A DNA stretch of 26,769 nucleotides from Desulfovibrio sp. UBA6121. Its GTDB lineage: Bacteria > Desulfobacterota > Desulfovibrionia > Desulfovibrionales > Desulfovibrionaceae. The translations under genes were made by a program, and so were the position numbers. Shown here piece by piece: positions 22,110 to 26,769 of the stretch. Location of the stretch: the NCBI GenBank assembly GCA_002422505.1, contig DIVX01000062.1, forward strand, positions 1-26,769, written 5' to 3'. Under the pieces are notes generated by a model. That model had not been told where the DNA came from. It did not search any database and saw nothing but the letters and a program-made list of their open reading frames with translations. Position 1 is the stretch's first letter, and every line of letters begins with the position of its first letter.

Positions 22110-22457
22110 CTAAAAAATCAAGACAGTAAAGCCCTGCTGCTGATAGCCCGCCACGCCGGGGTGCCCGCTCATGTCCTCCAGCAGCGGCACCCCGGCGGCC
22201 TCCACCGCCGCAAGCGCCCCCATTTTGACCGAGCAGGCCCGGCAGGCCCCGAACACCAGCCCGCGCTCCCGCGCCTTGAGGTAGAGCGGGTTGAGAAAAT
22301 GGCCGGGCTCGGACATCAGCGCCACCAGTTTTGTGGCCGCGCCCTCCAGCACAATGCCCGCCGTAAAACCCTTGGCGTCCAGGTCCAGGGCGTTCAAAAG
22401 CACGTGCACAAAACACAAGGGGTCGTCGCGGAAGGCGAACAGAACGGTCTTTTGCAT
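22110..22457 (-). CDS. DsrE-like family protein
   Basis: A 115-residue cytoplasmic protein of the DsrE/DsrF-like fold. Diagnostic patterns are VLFAFRDDPLCFVHVLLNALDLDAKG at the start, IVLEGAATKLV near 35-45, the GACRACSVKMGA motif with Cys72 and Cys75, and PLLEDMSGHPGVAGYQQQGFTVLIF at the end. In the wider fold, cysteines in this area carry persulfide sulfur; whether this subfamily does is not known. ATG 22457 is chosen because AAGGAGA lies eight bases upstream; the frame continues further upstream without homology. It is alone, divergent from ribBA with about 330 bp between starts, and ends at the triple-hairpin element. Confidence 0.87.
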   Translation of the reverse strand: MQKTVLFAFRDDPLCFVHVLLNALDLDAKGFTAGIVLEGAATKLVALMSEPGHFLNPLYLKARERGLVFGACRACSVKMGALAAVEAAGVPLLEDMSGHPGVAGYQQQGFTVLIF

Positions 22458-22789
22458 GGCTGGGTCTCCTTGCCCGGAGCGTGGGAAAGACAAATCCGGG
22501 GCTTGCCGCCATGCTACCCCCGGCACCGGGGCCGAGGCAAGGGCGGATCGACAACTGCGACATCCGCGGCAACGGCGGCGACGAGGCCGCAAAGGGCCTG
22601 CCGGGGCGGTCCCGGTGGGTCCGCGCACGGGCCCGGCCTTGGATGCGTTTGTAAACCACTGGATTCGATGACGGAAAATCACTCTTCCCCTTCGCCCCAT
22701 TTTGGGATAAGCACCCTGATTCTGTTGTTTGAGAATCCGGCCCGGCAGGCGCAAAGCCGCCGTAGCGCCCCCAAGAGAGAGGTTCATCC
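22458..22789. promoter_or_regulatory. Divergent intergenic region upstream of ribBA
   Basis: This 332-bp stretch has no supportable gene. I looked for an FMN riboswitch before ribBA and did not find the conserved core. A GC-rich segment (22505-22645) contains GGGCC/GGCCC words that could pair, then a more A/T-rich part (22655-22740) probably carries the ribBA promoter. No clear -35/-10 pair was found. Confidence 0.5.
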
Positions 22790-24007
22790 ATGCCCCTGTG
22801 CACCATAGAGGAAGCCATTGAGGACATCCGGCAGGGCCGGATGGTCATCATGGTGGACGACGAAGACCGCGAGAACGAAGGCGACCTCGTTGTCGCGGCG
22901 GAAAAGACCACCCCCGAAATCATCAATTTCATGGCCAAGTTCGGCCGCGGGCTCATCTGCCTGGCCATGGAGCCAGCCATGATCGACCGCCTTGAGTTGC
23001 CGCTCATGGCGCAGAGCAACCAGTCCAAATTCGGCACCAACTTCACCGTCTCCATTGAGGCGCGCGAGGGCGTGACCACCGGCATTTCCGCCTTCGACCG
23101 CAGCCACACCATTCTGACGGCCGTGGCCGATGGCGTGAAAGCGGGCGACGTGGTGACCCCCGGCCACGTGTTCCCCTTGCGCGCGCATAGCGGCGGCGTG
23201 CTGGTGCGCGCCGGGCAAACCGAAGGCAGCGTGGACATCGCCCGCCTGGCAGGCTGCAAGCCCGCTGGCGTTATTTGCGAGATAATGCGCGACGACGGGC
23301 AGATGGCCCGCATGCCGGACCTGGAGATCTTCGCGGCGGAGCACGGCCTTAAAGTCTGCTCCGTGGCCGATCTCATCAAACACCGCATGAAGTTCGGCGG
23401 CAAGGCCGTTACCAAAATAGCCGAGGCCGAGCTGCCCACCCGCTGGGGACACTTCAAGACCGCAGCCTTCACCTCCGAGGCGGACAACCGCACGCACATC
23501 GCCCTGTTCATGGGCGAAATAACCCCGGACAAGCCGGTGCTGGTGCGCGTGCACAGCGAATGCCTCACCGGCGACGTGTTCGGCTCCATGCGCTGCGACT
23601 GCGGCGACCAACTGGCCGCAGCCATGTGCATGATCAAGAACGAGGGCGCGGGCGTGCTGCTCTACATGCGCCAAGAGGGCCGGGGCATCGGCCTGGGCAA
23701 CAAGATCAAGGCCTACCACCTGCAGGACGAAGGCTACGACACCGTTGAGGCCAACGTGAAGCTGGGCTTCAAGCCCGACCTGCGCGAATACGGCACCGGC
23801 GCGCAGATCCTGGTTTCCCTCGGCGTGTGCCAAATGAGGCTCATGACCAACAACCCAAAAAAGATCGTTGGGTTGGAGGGCTACGGGCTCAAGGTTGTGG
23901 AGCGCGTGCCCATTGAGATGACCGCCTGCTCCGTGAACGAGCGCTACTTGCAGACCAAGAAAGACAAGATGGGCCACCTGCTCAGCATGGGCGACGCCCC
24001 AAAATAG
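22790..24007 (+). CDS. ribBA: Bifunctional 3,4-dihydroxy-2-butanone 4-phosphate synthase / GTP cyclohydrolase II
   Basis: A 405-residue cytoplasmic enzyme for both entry points of riboflavin synthesis. The RibB half (1-200) converts ribulose 5-phosphate; it has VDDEDRENEGDL (22-33), FGRGLICLAM, GVTTGISAFDRSHTI and TPGHVFPLRAHSGGVLVRAGQTEGSVD. The RibA half (205-405) opens GTP; zinc ligands are Cys258, Cys269 and Cys271 in HSECLTGDVFGSMRCDCG, followed by RQEGRGIGLGNKIKAY and LREYGTGAQIL. The ATG at 22790 has AGAGAGG about eight bases upstream. ribH follows after 28 bp. ribD and ribE are not next to it in this window, unlike many related rib operons. Confidence 0.95.
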   Translation: MPLCTIEEAIEDIRQGRMVIMVDDEDRENEGDLVVAAEKTTPEIINFMAKFGRGLICLAMEPAMIDRLELPLMAQSNQSKFGTNFTVSIEAREGVTTGISAFDRSHTILTAVADGVKAGDVVTPGHVFPLRAHSGGVLVRAGQTEGSVDIARLAGCKPAGVICEIMRDDGQMARMPDLEIFAAEHGLKVCSVADLIKHRMKFGGKAVTKIAEAELPTRWGHFKTAAFTSEADNRTHIALFMGEITPDKPVLVRVHSECLTGDVFGSMRCDCGDQLAAAMCMIKNEGAGVLLYMRQEGRGIGLGNKIKAYHLQDEGYDTVEANVKLGFKPDLREYGTGAQILVSLGVCQMRLMTNNPKKIVGLEGYGLKVVERVPIEMTACSVNERYLQTKKDKMGHLLSMGDAPK

Positions 24008-24035
24008 CACAATTACTTCCGCACGGAGGAACATC

Positions 24036-24506
24036 ATGCCGCACATCAAGACCATCGAAGGACAGCTGGACGCCAAGGGCCTCAAGGTCGCCATCGTGGC
24101 CAGCCGCTTCAACGATTTCATCGTGGACAAGCTCATCGGCGGCGCGGTGGACGCCCTGGTGCGCCACGGCGCAGCGCGCGAGGACCTGACCCTGGTCAAG
24201 ATCCCCGGCGCCTTCGAGATGCCGCTCATCGCCAAAAAGCTGGCCCAAAGCGGCAAGTACGACGGCATCGTCTGCGTGGGAGCGGTCATCCGCGGGGCCA
24301 CCCCGCACTTCGATGTGGTGGTGAACGAGTGCGCCAAGGGTCTAGCCGCCGTCAGCATGGAGTTTGGCATGCCCCTGGGCTTTGGCGTGCTCACCACGGA
24401 CAACCTGGAGCAGGCCATTGAGCGCGCAGGCAGCAAGGCCGGCAACAAGGGCGTAGACGCCGCCATGGCCATGCTGGAAACCGCCCGCGTGGCCGCCCAG
24501 ATCTAG
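24036..24506 (+). CDS. ribH: 6,7-dimethyl-8-ribityllumazine synthase
   Basis: A 156-residue subunit of the icosahedral or pentameric enzyme that condenses the RibB product with the RibA/D-derived diaminouracil, the penultimate step to riboflavin. Motifs: VASRFNDFIVDKLI (22-35, Phe25-Asn26), IPGAFEMP (57-63), and CVGAVIRGATPHFD (80-93) with the catalytic His91; the C-terminus has FGVLTTDNLEQAIERAGSKAGNKG. GGAGGA precedes ATG 24036. It follows ribBA by 28 bp, consistent with one operon, and ends before a hairpin that could partly separate it from nusB. Confidence 0.95.
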   Translation: MPHIKTIEGQLDAKGLKVAIVASRFNDFIVDKLIGGAVDALVRHGAAREDLTLVKIPGAFEMPLIAKKLAQSGKYDGIVCVGAVIRGATPHFDVVVNECAKGLAAVSMEFGMPLGFGVLTTDNLEQAIERAGSKAGNKGVDAAMAMLETARVAAQI

Positions 24507-24519
24507 ACCCGCGTTTTTT

Positions 24520-24580
24520 CCCGCCGGGGCGCTCCCCGGCGGGCACTTTTCATGAGGCGGAACTGGGCCCAAAGGCCCTT
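24520..24580 (+). terminator. Two hairpins between ribH and nusB, possible attenuator
   Basis: First a perfect 10-bp stem CCCGCCGGGG-CGCT-CCCCGGCGGG (24520-24543) followed by CACTTTT; then GGGCC-CAAA-GGCCC (24565-24577) followed directly by TTTTC. Both resemble short terminators with incomplete T tracts. They lie within the 94-bp gap and would reduce, rather than end, transcription into nusB. Confidence 0.6.
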
Positions 24581-24600
24581 TTCCCGCGCAGGAGCAACCG

Positions 24601-25152
24601 GTGACGATAACGGACAAGCGCAAAGGCACGCGCAGGCAGGGACGCACCCTGGCCTTTCAGGTGCTCTTCGGGCTGGCTTTCGACCCGCACTTCAAGACCG
24701 ACCAGGCGTCGCTCAGGCGCACTTTCGCCGACAATCCGGCGGTGATGGACTGCGACTCCGAGGAGGCTGTGAGCTTCGCCTCCCAGCTGTTCATGGGCAT
24801 TTGCGACCACCTGCACGACATCGACAAGGTCATCGGCAAGCACTCCGACCACTGGAAGATCGGCCGCATCGGCAAAGTGGAGCTGGCGATTTTGCGCCTG
24901 GCGCTGTTTGAAATTCTGCACCGCCAGGACATTCCGCTCAAGGTGGCCATCAACGAAGCCATAGAGCTGGCCAAGGGCTTTGGCGACGAGAACTCGCGCG
25001 CCTTCGTCAACGGCATTCTGGACGCCGTGGCCCGCGCCGTGGACCAGGGCCGCATGGGCGATGTCGGCAAGAAGATCGACAAGCAGGCCGTGGCGGCCCC
25101 GCGCCCCAAGGCGGAGACAAAGGCCGACACGAAAGCCGACACGGCGAAATAG
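24601..25152 (+). CDS. nusB: Transcription antitermination factor NusB
   Basis: A 183-residue RNA-binding protein that, with NusE (S10), joins the antitermination complex on boxA of rRNA operons. The all-helical fold is recognisable: RKGTRRQGRTLAFQVLFGL at the start, LFMGICDHLHDIDKVIGKHSDHWKIGRIGKVELAILRLALFEIL in the middle, and IPLKVAINEAIELAKGFGDENSRAFVNGILDAVA near 120-155. The last 25 residues (PRPKAETKADTKADTAK) are a charged repeat-like tail absent from shorter NusB proteins. Start is GTG 24601, with AGGAG eight bases before it. It sits in the common rib-nusB arrangement and is followed by leuS after 30 bp. Confidence 0.94.
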   Translation: MTITDKRKGTRRQGRTLAFQVLFGLAFDPHFKTDQASLRRTFADNPAVMDCDSEEAVSFASQLFMGICDHLHDIDKVIGKHSDHWKIGRIGKVELAILRLALFEILHRQDIPLKVAINEAIELAKGFGDENSRAFVNGILDAVARAVDQGRMGDVGKKIDKQAVAAPRPKAETKADTKADTAK

Positions 25153-25182
25153 CAGCGCGCTTCAAGGGGAGGCATACGCACA

Positions 25183-26769
25183 ATGGGTTTCGGCAAGTAC
25201 GATCCGCAGCAGGTTGAAGGCAAGTGGCAGGACAATTGGAACGAAACCCGCTGCTTCGAGGTGGAGGTCGATGCCTCCCGGCCCAAGTACTATGTGCTTG
25301 AGATGTTCCCCTACCCCTCTGGCAAAATCCACATGGGGCACGTGCGCAACTACTCCATAGGCGACGTGGTTGCACGCTACAAGCGCATGCGCGGGCACAA
25401 CGTGCTGCACCCCATGGGCTGGGACGCCTTCGGCCTGCCCGCCGAGAACGCCGCCATCAAGAACAAAACGCACCCGGCCACCTGGACCTACGCCAACATC
25501 GCCGACATGCGCGCCCAGCTCAAGCGCCTGGGCTACTCCTACGACTGGCGGCGCGAGCTGGCCACCTGCCGCCCGGAATATTACCGCTGGGAACAGCGTT
25601 TCTTCATCCAGCTGCTGGAAAAAGGCCTGGTGTACCGCAAGAACTCGCCCGTGAACTGGTGCGAGGGCTGCAAGACCGTGCTGGCCAACGAGCAGGTGGA
25701 GGAAGGCCGCTGCTGGCGCTGCGACGCCGAGGTGGAGCAGAAACAGTTGGAGCAGTGGTTCCTCAAGATCACCGCCTACGCCGAGGAGCTCATCGACGAC
25801 CTGAAGCTCTTGGACGGCGGCTGGCCCGAGCGCGTCATCACCATGCAGCAGAACTGGATAGGCAAGAGCGTGGGCGCGCAGCTCACCTTCAAGGTCAAAG
25901 GCCGCGATGAGGAGGTCGAGGTGTTCACCACCCGGCCCGACACCCTGTGCGGCGCCACCTTCATGAGCCTGGCGGCGGAGCATCCGCTCGTGGAGAAGCT
26001 CATCAAAGGCTATGAGAAAGCGGACGAAGTCCGCGCCTTCTGCCGCGACGTGGCCAACATGGACCGCATCAAGCGCGGGGCCGAGGACCTGGAAAAAGAG
26101 GGCGTGTTCACCGGCGCGTACTGCGTCAACCCCCTCACCGGCAAGGACATGCCCATCCACGTGGCCAACTTCGTGCTCATGGGCTACGGCACCGGCGCGG
26201 TTATGGCCGTGCCCGCCCACGACCAGCGCGACTTCGAGTTTGCCCGCAAGTACAACCTGCCCATGCAAATGGTGATTGCTCCGCCAGCGGAGAAGAGGGA
26301 GCAGGTGTTCCCTGACCACAAATTCACCGCCGGGATCACCCCAGAAATGTTCGATTCCCTGATTGCTGACGGCGGGCTAACCAAATGCATGACGGTCGCC
26401 TATACCGAGCCGGGCACGTTGATGCAATCCGGCCCGTTCAATGGCCTGCCCAACGACCAGGCCAAGCAGGTCATTGTGGAGCACCTGGCCAAAGAGGGTC
26501 TGGGCAAGCCCACGGTGAACTATCGCCTGCGCGACTGGGGCATTTCGCGCCAGCGCTTCTGGGGCGCGCCCATTCCGGTGGTGCACTGCGAAAAGTGCGG
26601 CATAGTGCCCGTGCCGGACAGCGAACTGCCCGTGCGCCTGCCCGAGGACGCCACCGCGCGCGAGGACGGCCGCTCGCCCCTGCCCCTGCTGGAAAGCTTC
26701 GTCAACACAACGTGCCCCAAGTGCGGCGGCGCCGCCCGGCGCGAAACCGACACCATGGACACCTTCATG
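25183..26769 (+). CDS. leuS: Leucyl-tRNA synthetase (partial, C-terminus missing)
   Basis: A class I aminoacyl-tRNA synthetase that charges tRNA-Leu. The first 529 residues are present and the gene runs off the right edge; full-length enzymes have about 830-870. The HIGH motif is HMGH (50-53) in FPYPSGKIHMGHVRNYSIGD. A zinc-binding insert follows (NWCEGCKTVL.. GRCWRCD). WIGKSVGAQLTFKV begins the editing region, which contains FTTRPDTLCGATFM and the hydrolytic GYGTGAVMAVPAHDQRD. Return to the catalytic core is marked by YRLRDWGISRQRFWGAPIPV, then another cysteine pair (HCEKCG). The KMSKS motif lies beyond the window. GGGGAGG precedes ATG 25183. Confidence 0.95.
   Translation, partial: MGFGKYDPQQVEGKWQDNWNETRCFEVEVDASRPKYYVLEMFPYPSGKIHMGHVRNYSIGDVVARYKRMRGHNVLHPMGWDAFGLPAENAAIKNKTHPATWTYANIADMRAQLKRLGYSYDWRRELATCRPEYYRWEQRFFIQLLEKGLVYRKNSPVNWCEGCKTVLANEQVEEGRCWRCDAEVEQKQLEQWFLKITAYAEELIDDLKLLDGGWPERVITMQQNWIGKSVGAQLTFKVKGRDEEVEVFTTRPDTLCGATFMSLAAEHPLVEKLIKGYEKADEVRAFCRDVANMDRIKRGAEDLEKEGVFTGAYCVNPLTGKDMPIHVANFVLMGYGTGAVMAVPAHDQRDFEFARKYNLPMQMVIAPPAEKREQVFPDHKFTAGITPEMFDSLIADGGLTKCMTVAYTEPGTLMQSGPFNGLPNDQAKQVIVEHLAKEGLGKPTVNYRLRDWGISRQRFWGAPIPVVHCEKCGIVPVPDSELPVRLPEDATAREDGRSPLPLLESFVNTTCPKCGGAARRETDTMDTFM

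Noticed and set aside
22458..22789. FMN riboswitch before ribBA
   Set aside because: I searched by eye for the conserved RFN core and its flanking helices and found no convincing match.
1..26769. CRISPR array, tRNA, rRNA or insertion sequence
   Set aside because: No regularly spaced direct repeats, no tRNA cloverleaf or CCA ends, no rRNA sequence and no transposase were recognised on either strand; subtle or fragmentary cases would need a covariance or profile scan.

Overview
This high-GC window (by eye about two thirds G+C) most likely comes from a sulfate-reducing bacterium of the Desulfovibrio group (Desulfovibrionales). Evidence: a periplasmic tetraheme cytochrome c3, the futalosine route to menaquinone (mqnB with a long-chain prenyl synthase and ubiE/menG), an anaerobic-type cbi cobalamin cluster, a DUF2325 protein, a DsrE-like protein, and a ribBA-ribH-nusB-leuS order. 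The assignment rests on gene content only; no database search was possible.

Layout. (1) 1-7965, mostly minus strand: a 68-residue protein and ubiE; a UDP-sugar dehydrogenase (TviB/WbpA type), mqnB, a polyprenyl diphosphate synthase and an HDOD-PAS protein in a tight series; then purL, cut by the left edge. A small plus-strand DUF2065 membrane protein sits at 6676-6876. (2) 8273-9388: a plus-strand receiver/HD-GYP-like protein whose signature residues are eroded. A bidirectional terminator separates it from a minus-strand, very acidic, repeat-rich coiled-coil protein (9524-11272). The tetraheme cytochrome c3 gene lies upstream of that, with its own terminator and a 14-bp palindrome near its start. 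(3) 11917-18710, minus strand: one tightly packed, often overlapping series reading isochorismatase-like hydrolase, small lipoprotein, SDR/DUF2867 protein, cbiD, cbiET, cbiG, cbiH/cobJ. (4) 19021-20220: a plus-strand DUF2325 coiled-coil protein behind a long palindrome that looks like a metalloregulator operator. (5) 20424-about 21850, minus strand: a 5'-truncated RHS remnant with an amber stop, ending in a distinct lower-GC C-terminal domain and directly abutted by a small zinc-ribbon membrane protein. This is a candidate orphan RHS toxin/immunity cassette. (6) 22110-22457, minus: a DsrE-like protein, flanked by palindromic elements. (7) 22790-26769, plus: ribBA, ribH, nusB and leuS (cut by the right edge).

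Together the core genes supply menaquinone, cobamide, riboflavin and purine synthesis plus a periplasmic electron carrier. The most unusual parts are the RHS tail with its partner, the operator-like palindromes upstream of the DUF2325 and cytochrome genes, the degenerate receiver/HD protein, and the acidic motif-repeat protein.
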